A DNA stretch of 64,000 nucleotides from Vibrio sp. 10N.261.45.E2 (GCF_002875705.1 NZ_MCZZ01000113.1:1-64000), one strand, 5' to 3'. Shown: positions 27,953 through 38,016, counted from the first letter of the stretch. Made by a program: numbers and translations. The notes: generated by a model from the sequence alone, not told the origin.

Positions 27953-27995
27953 TTGACAGTTTTTGTATGGTTTTATACGAGCGTGAATGTATAAT
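27953..27995 (+). promoter_or_regulatory. Probable promoter region of the mshBA structural block
   Basis: The 79-bp gap between mshF and mshB contains a perfect TTGACA (27953-27958) followed at 15 bp by TATACG, and a perfect TATAAT at 27990-27995. A second promoter before mshB is known for the V. cholerae locus. Which pair is used here cannot be decided by eye. Confidence 0.5.
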
Positions 27996-28026
27996 GCGCG
28001 TTAATAATTAGATGAGTAGGTAGAAA

Positions 28027-28602
28027 ATGCTTAAGAATCAAAAGGGTTTCTCCCTTGTCGAATTAGTCATAGTGATTGTGGTCGTTGGTTTATTGGCGGT
28101 GGCTGCTTTACCTCGCTTTCTCGATGTGACAGATGAAGCCAAGAAATCAAGCATTGAAGGCGTTGCTGGTGGTTTTGCAACGGCAGTTTTGTCGGCAAGA
28201 GCACAGTGGGAAGCAGAAGCGCGACCATCAGAGAAGATAGGTGTTGAAACATACAATACTGTAAATTATGATGGTGTTGATTTTTGGTTAACAAGATCAA
28301 AGAACAGTAACAACGAAGATACCGACTTTCGAGATGGTTACCCTTGGACTCTGAATAATAATTCTAGCACCGCGCCACAAGACATTTCAGATAAAACATG
28401 TTCTGAACTGATGGAAAACTTGCTGCAAAATCCACCTAAAGTAGGTGCGGTTTCGGAAGTTGATAGTGACTCAAATTACAAATATTCAGCGCAAGCGAAT
28501 TCAGGTGATGCAACCTGTACCTACGTTCAATTAGAAGGTAGTACCGAGCATGAGTTTGTTTACGAAATTAAAACTGGTCGTGTGACCGTAACTTTGCAGT
28601 AA
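28027..28602 (+). CDS. mshB: MSHA minor pilin MshB
   Basis: A type IV prepilin of 191 residues: leader MLKNQKG, cleavage before Phe, then FSLVELVIVIVVVGLLAVAA with the conserved Glu5. MshD/PilD-type prepilin peptidase, encoded elsewhere, would process it. It sits right before the major pilin gene and shares its LPRFLDVTDEAK-like alpha-1 segment. A Cys pair (CSELMEN...CTYVQL) could form a disulfide. Confidence 0.92.
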   Translation: MLKNQKGFSLVELVIVIVVVGLLAVAALPRFLDVTDEAKKSSIEGVAGGFATAVLSARAQWEAEARPSEKIGVETYNTVNYDGVDFWLTRSKNSNNEDTDFRDGYPWTLNNNSSTAPQDISDKTCSELMENLLQNPPKVGAVSEVDSDSNYKYSAQANSGDATCTYVQLEGSTEHEFVYEIKTGRVTVTLQ

Positions 28603-28637
28603 GTCTGCGTAAAATTAAACATAGAGAGAGCTTAACT

Positions 28638-29105
28638 ATGAAAAGACAAGGCGGTTTCACCCTAATCGAATTAGTGGTTGTAATTGTTATTCTTGGTATT
28701 CTTGCTGTAACTGCGGCACCACGTTTCCTAAACCTGCAAGATGATGCGAAAAATTCAGCGCTTCAAGGCCTGAAAGGTGCAATGTCTGGTGCTGCTGGCA
28801 TTACTTATGGTAAAGCGGCCGTTGATGGCGTTGAGAGTGTTGACCGTAGAACGGATGCTGATGTTTCTGCTGCTGGTATTGCAATTAACTTTGGTTACCC
28901 AACAGCGACAAGCGCTGGTATCCAAGTCGCAGTTGAAGGTCTTGCTGAAGATTGGGATGTTTTGACATCTTCTGCAACTGCACCTGCTTCAATTACTTAT
29001 GGCTTTGCTGGTTATACGGATAGTTGTGTTGTTTATACTGAAGCTGTAGATGCGGATACTGCGGCTACAGCTGTCGTTACAGATGTACCTGCTAACTGTC
29101 GATAA
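28638..29105 (+). CDS. mshA: MSHA major pilin MshA
   Basis: This is the main subunit of the mannose-sensitive haemagglutinin pilus, used for attachment to surfaces, chitin and plankton. The 155-residue prepilin has a six-residue leader (MKRQGG), cleavage before Phe7, then FTLIELVVVIVILGILAVTA with Glu5 of the mature form. Cys130 and Cys154 frame a C-terminal disulfide loop. The variable middle is Ala/Gly/Thr-rich. GAGAG lies about nine bases before the ATG. A strong terminator follows at once, so mshA RNA can be more abundant than downstream genes. Confidence 0.95.
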   Translation: MKRQGGFTLIELVVVIVILGILAVTAAPRFLNLQDDAKNSALQGLKGAMSGAAGITYGKAAVDGVESVDRRTDADVSAAGIAINFGYPTATSAGIQVAVEGLAEDWDVLTSSATAPASITYGFAGYTDSCVVYTEAVDADTAATAVVTDVPANCR

Positions 29106-29123
29106 GCTTTAATCGTTTCATAT

Positions 29124-29149
29124 TGGCCAGCCGTTGCTGGCCTTTTTTA
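29124..29149 (+). terminator. Terminator directly after mshA
   Basis: GGCCAG and CTGGCC (extended by one base pair) form a stem with a short loop followed by TTTTTTAT, 20 bases after the mshA stop. It lies inside the structural block, so it should set a high mshA to mshC ratio. Confidence 0.85.
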
Positions 29150-29249
29150 TATCTGCAACACATAAACATCAAAATACATTAGTTACATATAATTTTGACT
29201 GTTCATTATCTTGTATACTTTATATTCGCTAGGCGGTTAGAGGCTCATC

Positions 29250-29756
29250 ATGGATAACAACCCCACATCCAACGGTTTTACTTTGATAGAGCTGATCATT
29301 GTTATCATCATCCTTGCTATCGTATCTATTACAGCGGTATCACGTATGCCTGGCCGAAGTGGTTTTGAACTTTATGCTTTACAGGATCAAGCCATCTCAG
29401 TTGTAAGGCAAGTTCAAGTCAATCGCATGCAATCAAATATTGATTCGTCATCATCTCTAGATCAAGCTAACTTTCAACTATCTGCCAATGGTAATTGTTT
29501 AGGCTCTCCTAATGCGTGTTCATCAGATGAAAACACTGAGCCAAGAAGTGATCGCGTGATGGATGACGGATACCAATTCCAATTCCAGCCAAGCCTCATT
29601 GATAATACTCTTGAATTTGATCTCCTTGGTAACCCTCTGTCTGCTGCTTCAGCTGGAGTGGGTATTTCAATCAGTGAGCAAGGAAACACTAGTAACCGTG
29701 TTTGGGTATGTATCAATGAACAAGGATTCGTTTCTGCTGAAATAGGAGGGTGTTGA
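29250..29756 (+). CDS. mshC: MSHA minor pilin MshC
   Basis: A 168-residue prepilin with leader MDNNPTSNG then FTLIELIIVIIILAIVSITA. It resembles GspH/FimT minor pilins that prime pilus assembly. Cysteines occur in two groups (NGNCLGSPNAC; WVCINEQGF...GGC). AGAGG is the ribosome binding site. The 144-bp gap from mshA holds the mshA terminator and AT-rich sequence (TTGACT, TATACT) that may carry a promoter for mshCDOPQ. Confidence 0.9.
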   Translation: MDNNPTSNGFTLIELIIVIIILAIVSITAVSRMPGRSGFELYALQDQAISVVRQVQVNRMQSNIDSSSSLDQANFQLSANGNCLGSPNACSSDENTEPRSDRVMDDGYQFQFQPSLIDNTLEFDLLGNPLSAASAGVGISISEQGNTSNRVWVCINEQGFVSAEIGGC

Positions 29757-29758
29757 TA

Positions 29759-30145
29759 GTGACAACCAATGCCAAAGGATTCACTTTAATAGAATCAGTG
29801 ATTGTTATCGTCTTACTGGGATTTGCGGCGCTTACATTATCCTCTTTTTTAGCTCCGCAATCTGCCCAATCTAGCGATGCCAATTATTACAACAGAGCTT
29901 CAGCGTTAGGCGGTAGTGTTATGTCTAGGTTACTTGCTCAAAGCTATAGCGATATTGATGCTTTTGACGGTGAAACCGATTTAAGTAATCTGATAAAAGA
30001 TGCATCTACTTACTCGAACTTTCAAATAGAGGTATCTATAGACCCAGTATCAGGCGCGAGTAGTAATCTTAAATCTGTCATTGTTGAAGTTACTGCAAGT
30101 TCACAGCCAACAGTGTCCTTTAACGCTTTTAAGGGGAACTATTGA
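29759..30145 (+). CDS. mshD: MSHA minor pilin MshD
   Basis: A 128-residue prepilin with leader MTTNAKG then FTLIESVIVIVLLGFAALTL; Glu5 is present. I place the start at the GTG at 29759, eight bases after AGGAGGG (29744-29750). GTG at 29750 and TTG at 29753 overlap the ribosome binding site and the mshC stop and are unlikely. Its stop overlaps the mshO start (TGATG). Confidence 0.87.
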   Translation: MTTNAKGFTLIESVIVIVLLGFAALTLSSFLAPQSAQSSDANYYNRASALGGSVMSRLLAQSYSDIDAFDGETDLSNLIKDASTYSNFQIEVSIDPVSGASSNLKSVIVEVTASSQPTVSFNAFKGNY

Positions 30146-30888
30146 TGCGAATTAAAGGTTTTACATTGATCGAACTGATTTTAGCCATCGTTGTATCTAG
30201 CATTCTGTTGCTCGGTTTAGCTAATTTCACGGAAGTGGGTGTAAAAGGTTATTTTGGTACGGTAGAACGTTATCGCTTACAAACTGAAGCCAATTTTGTT
30301 ATTGAAAAAATATCGCGTGAGATGAGACATGCAGTACCAAACCTATTTCCCTCAGCAGCATCGAGTGGGTGTGTCTCTTTTTACCCAATCGTAGATTCTG
30401 GCTTCTATGTTGTCTCTGGGGCAGATATCAATTTTTTAGTAAGCGATTCAGATAGTGATATTCAATCACTGCAAAATTTATCAATGGTTATCAACCCAAC
30501 GCGCCCTTACGAAGAAATTAATAAAATCGATAATGTATTCCCATTGACTAATGTTAGCGAAGCTACAGGTACAAATGTATCAGGGGCTGCGTTTACTTTG
30601 CTCGGTCAGACGAATGACTTGGTCGGAGGTTCTGTGAGTAATAGGCATTATATTTTTGATGATGATAACCCTGTTGAATACTGCCTTTCTGGCGATAATT
30701 TTTTAACAAGATCCAATGGTGGAGAACCAGTCATCATTAGTGATAAATTAAATGTTGCTCAAAGCTCCCTTTTATATTCTCCGGCTACGGTTCAGCAAAA
30801 CGGAATTGTAGATTTAACTCTTACATTTACTATTAATGATGAAACCACGACCTTTGAACAAGAAGTGCAGGTGCTAAATGTCCCTTAA
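30145..30888 (+). CDS. mshO: MSHA minor pilin MshO
   Basis: A 247-residue prepilin with a short leader MRIKG then FTLIELILAIVVSSILLLGL. Its size and sequence resemble PilW/GspJ, which sit at the pilus tip complex. The ATG at 30145 overlaps the mshD stop; a TTG three bases earlier is also in frame. It overlaps mshP by 11 bp. Confidence 0.87.
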   Translation: MRIKGFTLIELILAIVVSSILLLGLANFTEVGVKGYFGTVERYRLQTEANFVIEKISREMRHAVPNLFPSAASSGCVSFYPIVDSGFYVVSGADINFLVSDSDSDIQSLQNLSMVINPTRPYEEINKIDNVFPLTNVSEATGTNVSGAAFTLLGQTNDLVGGSVSNRHYIFDDDNPVEYCLSGDNFLTRSNGGEPVIISDKLNVAQSSLLYSPATVQQNGIVDLTLTFTINDETTTFEQEVQVLNVP

Positions 30889-31321
30889 TTATCAACAGCG
30901 TGGTAGCGCACTTGTCATTGTTATTTTTGTGATTGTTATTATTGGCTTTCTTGCGACAAGTTTAACGCGTACCAGTTGGTCAACTCATGACACTAATACT
31001 CGTTCTGTATTGGGCACTCAAGCTTGGCTATTGAGTCATTCTGTAAATGAGTATGTGATGACTCAATTTTATCCGAGTCTTGATCCACTTGCTTCTTCTG
31101 CTGTTTCAGCCGTGTGTACTAACCTAGAGCCACTTGGTGTGATTTCTGAAGCTAAATCTTTGATATCCACAGTACCAATGAACTGCTCTCTCAATAGTTT
31201 AGAATGCTCAAGTCGGGGTGAACTAGGTGGTTTGGTGTTTTATGTTTTAGAGTCATCTGTAATTTGCGGCTCTGGTGTTAGTCGAGTTCAACGTAATCAA
31301 GAAGTTTGGGTGAGGGATTGA
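30878..31321 (+). CDS. mshP: MSHA pseudopilin-like protein MshP
   Basis: A 147-residue protein with N-terminus MSLNYQQRG then SALVIVIFVIVIIGFLATSL. It lacks both Phe1 and the Glu5 of normal type IV pilins, as in PilX/GspK-like tip subunits. Five cysteines cluster in the C-terminal half. It lies three bases before mshQ and is translationally coupled to mshO. Confidence 0.85.
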   Translation: MSLNYQQRGSALVIVIFVIVIIGFLATSLTRTSWSTHDTNTRSVLGTQAWLLSHSVNEYVMTQFYPSLDPLASSAVSAVCTNLEPLGVISEAKSLISTVPMNCSLNSLECSSRGELGGLVFYVLESSVICGSGVSRVQRNQEVWVRD

Positions 31322-31324
31322 TTT

Positions 31325-34300
31325 ATGAACAGTTGGTTTAAGATTCTTTTATCAATATGCATTATTTATAGCTCCCAAGCGCTGGCGCAGTTCGAATTTG
31401 GAGAGATAACCAATGACGACTGTCTTCAAGAACAGTGTTTGATTAATTTTAAGAATAGATATTCAGAGCCCCCGGTTATTGTACTAATGTCTTCTATCTC
31501 TCCAGATGATCCGGCTGATGATAATCCGTCTGCAGTGTTGGTTGATACTATTACCAATTCTTCTGCTTGGATTAGGCAGAGAAGCATTTTTAGTTTTGGT
31601 AATGAAGAGATGGATCCTATCTACTTTCTTGTCGCTGAACCCGGTGAAATAGTTCTAGATCCAAATCAGCCAAATCGAGTGATAGAAGTTGGAAAGCTAA
31701 CGACAAATAGATATCAAAGGCAAGGAAGTCGTATTGGTGAAAGTTGGGGGAATCATAGTTTTACTTCCAACTTTAATGGGCAAGCACCCGTAGTATTCAG
31801 TCAGATCCAGCCTGATCCTGGGCGTACTTATTTTGTAACTTCTACAGTTCAAAATGTTTCATCAGCGGGGTTTCAGTATGCGTTGGAGTTTGGCCGACAA
31901 AGCTTACCAAATACCAGTAATCAGCGGACTCGAACATTTGGATATATTGCCGCTCCTGTTTTTTCGGGGACAACCAGCGATGGCTTTAATTTTGAATTTG
32001 GCCGCCCTTTGAGAACTTATGCCCAAGCAAGTAACTCTGACTCAGCTTTTGAAGCATCATGTCGTAACAACACCGTTCCATTTAAACAAGATTATGACCA
32101 TTATGCGCCAATAATTCGTAAACAAGTTCGTAATGGGGGAGATGGAGGTTGGATTCGAGTCTGCGATGTATCTCAAGATGACAAAGTAAGCATTATCATT
32201 GAAGAAGATGCTTCTAATCGTAGTCATCCTGTAGGTGAGACTGTGGCATATGCTGTCTTTGATCAAGAACTGTCTCGTGGGCGTGATGTATGTGAGGTCT
32301 TCACTGGGCCTGCTCAGTCATGGACCAATCAGTCTAAATTAAAAATGGTTGGTTCTACTCGTATTTTTGGAGCAGCTAACGCATTGGTTGGGTTTGGCAA
32401 CGTAGATAGTTACAGTAACCCACCTACGTCTTGTGACACCGGTATCTGTACTGTGGATACTAGCCTCATTACTCCTAGACCTCCATTTGATAACTTAGTA
32501 CCGTCGGGGCCAAGTAGAACTTTCAATGGTAGTGGAAGCGTTGATTTTCCTGAAGGAAGTTACACCTCAGTTACTATTGGTGGTAACAGAACAGTGAATT
32601 TTACGGGGTCAAACTATGAGATTGGGCGCCTGGAAATTTCGGGAAGTGCAACGATTAACTTATCGAGAGGAACTTTAATCCTTGCCAATGATATTGACAT
32701 CGGTGGGAATCCTTCAATTAATGTGCCAGGCAACAATCCGGGGAATTTAATACTCTGGGCTATCCCTCAAGAGCGAGGGGGGGATGCTGAAGTTGATATC
32801 GGCAGTGGTATTACGCTCTACTCCTACATTTTTAGTGCTGATGAAGTAGAGCTCAGTGGTAGCTCGCATATTTTTGGTTCGATAACGACCAAGCATTTAG
32901 ATATGTCTGGGAGTGCCAGGCTTACACACACCACAGGTGAGTGTTTACCTAGTGAAAGTGATGTTAGTTTATCTGTCAGTCCGTTACGCCAAGTCGCATT
33001 AATGTGTGGGGATGATACTCCTAAAATATCCGTAACTACAAGCAGCGATGATGGAGGTATATCAAAGGGGTTCAGCGTCGAATTTAACAATGCATCAGAT
33101 AGTTCATTATTTTCAATAACTTCTGATAGTGGCACGTTTCCCAATTTTACAACGGATACATTTGGAGCGGCAGAGTTGACAGTCAACGTTACGGATATCG
33201 ATAACATTGAACTGGATAAAAATTACCAAATTACGGTTACGCTCGACTCTGACACTTCACAGAATGAGACAGCAACGTTCAAGTTTGTCCCGTTTACTTT
33301 TAAGTCAACGGAGTCAAATAATATACTTGATGTGATTGCAGGAAAGCCAACCTCTGTTACAGCACAAGTTTTAGCATGTGATGATGAGAGTAGTACCGTT
33401 GCTATTAATTATGAAGGGACACCAAGCATTACTCATCGAGTTGAACTTCCAACACCAAGTAATGGTGGCACTATTGGCACTCTTGATTATGAGCCAGTCT
33501 TCACGCCTCAGGAAAACGGCAGGACGACGGATTTTTTGACGGTTTCTGAATCCGGCGAGTTTACAGTATCGCTTAAAGATCAATTTGAGTGCACTGGGTA
33601 TGATGGTTGCCCGAGTGATAATCAGTACGAGGTTGAAGGTAGCATCACAGTTAAATCGCGCCCTTGGACTTTCGCCGTTTGCCCTACACAATCTAATACT
33701 AATGGTAATAGTATCGATGCAAACTCGGACTCATTTATAGCAGCTCGAGAGGTGTTCAACTTACAGGTTAAACCAATTCGTTGGGATGGAGCGCTCGATG
33801 GGGTGGTTGATGGGGAGAGCAAGCGAGAGCGACAAAGAGATGCCAATGTAGACTTTTGTTCAGGGTTTGTTACAAAGAACTTCTTTAAAGTGGGAGTTGA
33901 TGCTTCGGTGACACTAACGCATACAATAGCCACTCCAGAACAAGGGAGTACAGGTTCAGTATTAACTGGGCAAACAATTGATAACATTAGTGGTAGTGAT
34001 GTTCTTGAATTTACGAATATTCAAATCGATGAAGTTGGAAGCTTTCATTTTGCCGTTAATGCGACCAGTAGTTTTTACGATTACGTTAAAGAAGGGATTG
34101 AGCAGGGAGCCCGTGAACTGGGCCGTTTCTATCCTAAATATTTCCAAGTTATCGATCAAGGTTGGAGCTATGCTGGTACCCAAACATTCAATTATATGAA
34201 CCAAAACTTTGAACAAGTGAGCTTTGACGCTGAAGCTTTATCCAAAGAAATGTCGATTAACGGCGGAGCTAAAGAGCCTCAACCTGTGCACAATTACCAA

Positions 34301-35089
34301 TATTTTGATCGAAAGTTAAAAACGAGTTTTTCTTTATATGAGAGTAAGCTGTCAACACGCCTAATCTCACCAAGCTTTGGAGATGGGGCTTGGAGTGGAA
34401 CGAATCAGAGTGTTGGTCGCTTTTCAGTTGATCTATCTGGGGAGTGTGGAGGAAATATTAGTTTCTGCTTAACCAAGGCAGATACCGAAATAGAGTATGA
34501 AGATGGGCCATATAATTTTAATGAAGGAACGTCTGGAGATACTACAGACATTAGGCTAGCTGTTGAAGATAACGTTGATCCTGTTGAGTTTTGGAATGAT
34601 GGTGACCAGCTCTTAAAAGAACCCGATATCCGCTTTGGTCGAATAGATCTAGACGATGTTGGTGGTAACTCAGATACAACTATTGCTATTCCATTAAGAG
34701 CTGAGTACTGGGATTCCAGCCGTAAGCGCTTTGTTCTGAATGACGATGATAGCACTACACGTGTTGATGCATCCACGAGCGCTAGCGATGTAATTTGGTC
34801 AGAAGACGGTAGTCTTACCACGAAAGTGACACTCGCTAATGGCGGTCAAGTCTCTGATGGAGAATCTCGTAACCTGAAGGCTTCTCAAGGCGAAAGCGTA
34901 AGTATCCGTGAGCAAGTCCAGTTGTGGCAAAGCATGGATGATACTCCATGGCTTAGATACAATTGGGATAGTGATAAAGTATCGGATGTCAATGGAGAGC
35001 AAGATCCCTCCACCGTCGTCACATTCGGCATCTACCGCGGTAACGATCGTGTGATCTACCGAGGGGAAAGTGGTTTAACAGGTCAGTAA
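31325..35089 (+). CDS. mshQ: MSHA-associated large surface protein MshQ
   Basis: The 1254-residue protein has a signal peptide (cleavage near ALAQ, residue 21). I see four parts. Three tandem stretches of about 70-85 residues (24-105, 130-212, 245-312) share a beta pattern with PPVIV/APVVF/APIIR early and a VxYxVF/FGYIAAPVF-like end, and look like H-type lectin folds. Residues about 400-535 are a Gly/Ser/Asn-rich beta-helix-like segment with repeated xVELSGSxxIxG strands. The remainder (about 540-1254) fits the C-terminal region common to MshQ proteins (DUF6701). A tip adhesin role is plausible, being last in the pilus operon. Codon use looks more AT-rich than in neighbouring mreB. Confidence 0.85.
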   Translation: MNSWFKILLSICIIYSSQALAQFEFGEITNDDCLQEQCLINFKNRYSEPPVIVLMSSISPDDPADDNPSAVLVDTITNSSAWIRQRSIFSFGNEEMDPIYFLVAEPGEIVLDPNQPNRVIEVGKLTTNRYQRQGSRIGESWGNHSFTSNFNGQAPVVFSQIQPDPGRTYFVTSTVQNVSSAGFQYALEFGRQSLPNTSNQRTRTFGYIAAPVFSGTTSDGFNFEFGRPLRTYAQASNSDSAFEASCRNNTVPFKQDYDHYAPIIRKQVRNGGDGGWIRVCDVSQDDKVSIIIEEDASNRSHPVGETVAYAVFDQELSRGRDVCEVFTGPAQSWTNQSKLKMVGSTRIFGAANALVGFGNVDSYSNPPTSCDTGICTVDTSLITPRPPFDNLVPSGPSRTFNGSGSVDFPEGSYTSVTIGGNRTVNFTGSNYEIGRLEISGSATINLSRGTLILANDIDIGGNPSINVPGNNPGNLILWAIPQERGGDAEVDIGSGITLYSYIFSADEVELSGSSHIFGSITTKHLDMSGSARLTHTTGECLPSESDVSLSVSPLRQVALMCGDDTPKISVTTSSDDGGISKGFSVEFNNASDSSLFSITSDSGTFPNFTTDTFGAAELTVNVTDIDNIELDKNYQITVTLDSDTSQNETATFKFVPFTFKSTESNNILDVIAGKPTSVTAQVLACDDESSTVAINYEGTPSITHRVELPTPSNGGTIGTLDYEPVFTPQENGRTTDFLTVSESGEFTVSLKDQFECTGYDGCPSDNQYEVEGSITVKSRPWTFAVCPTQSNTNGNSIDANSDSFIAAREVFNLQVKPIRWDGALDGVVDGESKRERQRDANVDFCSGFVTKNFFKVGVDASVTLTHTIATPEQGSTGSVLTGQTIDNISGSDVLEFTNIQIDEVGSFHFAVNATSSFYDYVKEGIEQGARELGRFYPKYFQVIDQGWSYAGTQTFNYMNQNFEQVSFDAEALSKEMSINGGAKEPQPVHNYQYFDRKLKTSFSLYESKLSTRLISPSFGDGAWSGTNQSVGRFSVDLSGECGGNISFCLTKADTEIEYEDGPYNFNEGTSGDTTDIRLAVEDNVDPVEFWNDGDQLLKEPDIRFGRIDLDDVGGNSDTTIAIPLRAEYWDSSRKRFVLNDDDSTTRVDASTSASDVIWSEDGSLTTKVTLANGGQVSDGESRNLKASQGESVSIREQVQLWQSMDDTPWLRYNWDSDKVSDVNGEQDPSTVVTFGIYRGNDRVIYRGESGLTGQ

Positions 35090-35160
35090 TAATATAATTT
35101 TTGCCCCTTAAGTTAGGAATCTGTAAGAAATTGCGGGTTTCAGTCCATGTTTATACTTCA

Positions 35161-35185
35161 ATGCCTTGCCGTGACAGCAAGGCAT
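35161..35185 (+). terminator. Hairpin between mshQ and mreB
   Basis: ATGCCTTGC and GCAAGGCAT form a perfect 9-bp stem with a 7-base loop. Only a broken T-run follows, so it may be a weak terminator of mshQ or an mRNA structure in the mreB leader. Confidence 0.45.
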
Positions 35186-35230
35186 TGGTACATTTAGTGC
35201 AATTTTTGTCTTCTAATTCTTGCAGGATGA

Positions 35231-36283
<1,053 letters not shown>

Positions 36284-36286
36284 TAT

Positions 36287-36556
36287 CTAGGGCGTGTTGA
36301 TCTTGCGAGCTGATTTTTGCAGCGAGTTGCTGGGTATTTATACAAGACAGAGGCTTTGATGTGTAGCTAGCCTACATGAGAAGCCGATAACGTAGTAGAA
36401 ATGACCAGCAAACGCTGCCCGAAGGGTTCGGCTAAAAGCGTTTTACTCTTTGTTGAGGGAGATTTGCTTAGAATGACTAGGCTACTTCTCCCTCGCCTCG
36501 ATTAAAACGCTTTTATCTCGAACGAAATTTAACCGCGAAAGGTCAACACGCCCTAG
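36287..36556. mobile_element. 270-bp MITE-like element between mreB and mreC
   Basis: The element has 16-bp terminal inverted repeats with one mismatch: CTAGGGCGTGTTGATC at the left and, as reverse complement, CTAGGGCGTGTTGACC at the right. The outer CTAG may be the target duplication, as with IS5-type transposases (YTAR targets). Inside, AAAAGCGTTTTA (36434-36445) pairs with TAAAACGCTTTT (36503-36514), and GAGGGAGA (36455-36462) with TCTCCCTC (36487-36494), giving a long foldback. No transposase frame is present. Elements ending in GGGCGTGTTGA seem familiar from vibrios, which is memory only. Confidence 0.78.
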
Positions 36557-36643
36557 TGTTAGGCCCTTTTCTTATCTATTTTTATGTAAAGAGCCTAGGA
36601 CCTTGTCTATAGGATCAAATGTAGCTCTAGGACCAAATATAGA

Positions 36644-37531
36644 ATGAAGCCAATTTTTGGTAGAGGTCCCTCTCTACAATTGCGCCTGTTTTTTGCTGTA
36701 ATTTTATCAGCCAGCCTCATGCTGGCTGATAGTCGTTTAGATGCTTTCTCAAATGTCCGCTATCTATTGAACAGCATGGTTGCGCCTATTCAATATGCAG
36801 CCAACTTGCCTCGCACTATGTTCGATGGTGTATACGACCGTTTTAGCACTCGCAAAGGGTTAATTGAATCCAACCATAATATTAAACGAGAAGTCTTGCG
36901 TCTGAAGAGCGAGCTGATTCTGCTTGAGCAATATCAAGAAGAAAACAAACGCCTTCGTAAGCTATTAGGCTCTCCGTTTATCCGTGATGAAAAGAAAGTC
37001 GTCACAGAGGTTATGGCGGTAGACACTTCACCATATCGTCATCAAGTCGTGATCGATAAAGGTCAGATTGATGGGGTGTATGAAGGCCAACCAGTGATCA
37101 ACGAAAAAGGCATCGTCGGCCAAGTCACTTTCGTTGCTGCGCATAATAGCCGCGTATTACTACTGACTGATGCAAACAATGCGATTCCTGTGCAGGTTAT
37201 TCGTAATGACATCCGTGTGATTGCTTCGGGCAATGGCATGATTGATGAGATTCAGTTAGAGCACATCCCAACCAGTACTGATATACAAAAAGAAGATCTG
37301 TTGGTGACATCGGGGCTTGGTGGGGTATACCCAGAAGGTTATCCCGTCGCTTATGTTAGTGACGTTGATTACGACCCGAAACGTGAGTTCGCTGTTATTA
37401 AAGCAGAACCTGTTGTTGAGTTCGATAAGCTCAGATACTTGCTACTTGTATGGCCAGATGAAAACAAACAGATGCAAGCGGATCAATCCAGCATAGAACA
37501 AGCATTGTTAGAGGGCGAAAATGGCCAATAG
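36644..37531 (+). CDS. mreC: Rod shape-determining protein MreC
   Basis: MreC links MreB to periplasmic wall enzymes. The 295-residue product has an N-terminal membrane helix (about 13-30), a coiled coil (about 68-100) and the beta-rich MreC domain (about 115-275). The coding sequence overlaps mreD by 11 bp. The distance from mreB (360 bp) is unusually long because of the inserted element; about 90 bp of normal spacer remain. Confidence 0.96.
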   Translation: MKPIFGRGPSLQLRLFFAVILSASLMLADSRLDAFSNVRYLLNSMVAPIQYAANLPRTMFDGVYDRFSTRKGLIESNHNIKREVLRLKSELILLEQYQEENKRLRKLLGSPFIRDEKKVVTEVMAVDTSPYRHQVVIDKGQIDGVYEGQPVINEKGIVGQVTFVAAHNSRVLLLTDANNAIPVQVIRNDIRVIASGNGMIDEIQLEHIPTSTDIQKEDLLVTSGLGGVYPEGYPVAYVSDVDYDPKREFAVIKAEPVVEFDKLRYLLLVWPDENKQMQADQSSIEQALLEGENGQ

Positions 37532-38009
37532 CGTTTTGAGAAGCAAGGTAGTAATTTTCTGCTCATTTTTAATAGCACTGATTCTACAAACCATTCCTTG
37601 GCCTGGTAGCTTAGATCTTTTTAGACCCTCTTGGTTACTGCTGGTTACTTGTTACTGGGTTTTGGCTCTACCGCATCGTGTTAACGTAGGTAGTGCTTTG
37701 ATTCTGGGCTTATTGTGGGACCTTTTGATCGGCTCTACTTTAGGCATTCGAGGTATGATGATGGCAATCGTGATGTACATTATTGCGATGAACTTCCTCG
37801 TTATTCGTAACATGGCGCTATGGCAGCAAGCGATGATCATTGCCGCGTTAACGGTATTGTTTGAGGTGTTGATCTTCTTTGGTGAATATTTGATCCAAGA
37901 TGTTATTTTCAATCCGTTATCGTTATGGAGCGCATTGATAAACTGTATACTTTGGCCTTGGATGTTTTTATTAATGAGACGCGTGCGTCGCCATTGGCAT
38001 GTGAGGTAG
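37521..38009 (+). CDS. mreD: Rod shape-determining protein MreD
   Basis: A 162-residue inner-membrane protein with five or six hydrophobic helices, typical of MreD, which works with MreC and RodA/PBP2 in cell elongation. Its ATG overlaps the end of mreC, and it stops seven bases before the maf start. Confidence 0.95.
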   Translation: MANSVLRSKVVIFCSFLIALILQTIPWPGSLDLFRPSWLLLVTCYWVLALPHRVNVGSALILGLLWDLLIGSTLGIRGMMMAIVMYIIAMNFLVIRNMALWQQAMIIAALTVLFEVLIFFGEYLIQDVIFNPLSLWSALINCILWPWMFLLMRRVRRHWHVR

Positions 38010-38016
38010 CGTGACG

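Noticed and set aside
29750..29758. GTG/TTG start of mshD at 29750 or 29753
   Set aside because: Both lie in or directly beside the AGGAGGG ribosome binding site; the GTG at 29759 has correct spacing.
36284..36643. A missing or broken gene between mreB and mreC
   Set aside because: All frames are closed and the inverted-repeat structure identifies a non-coding MITE-like element.
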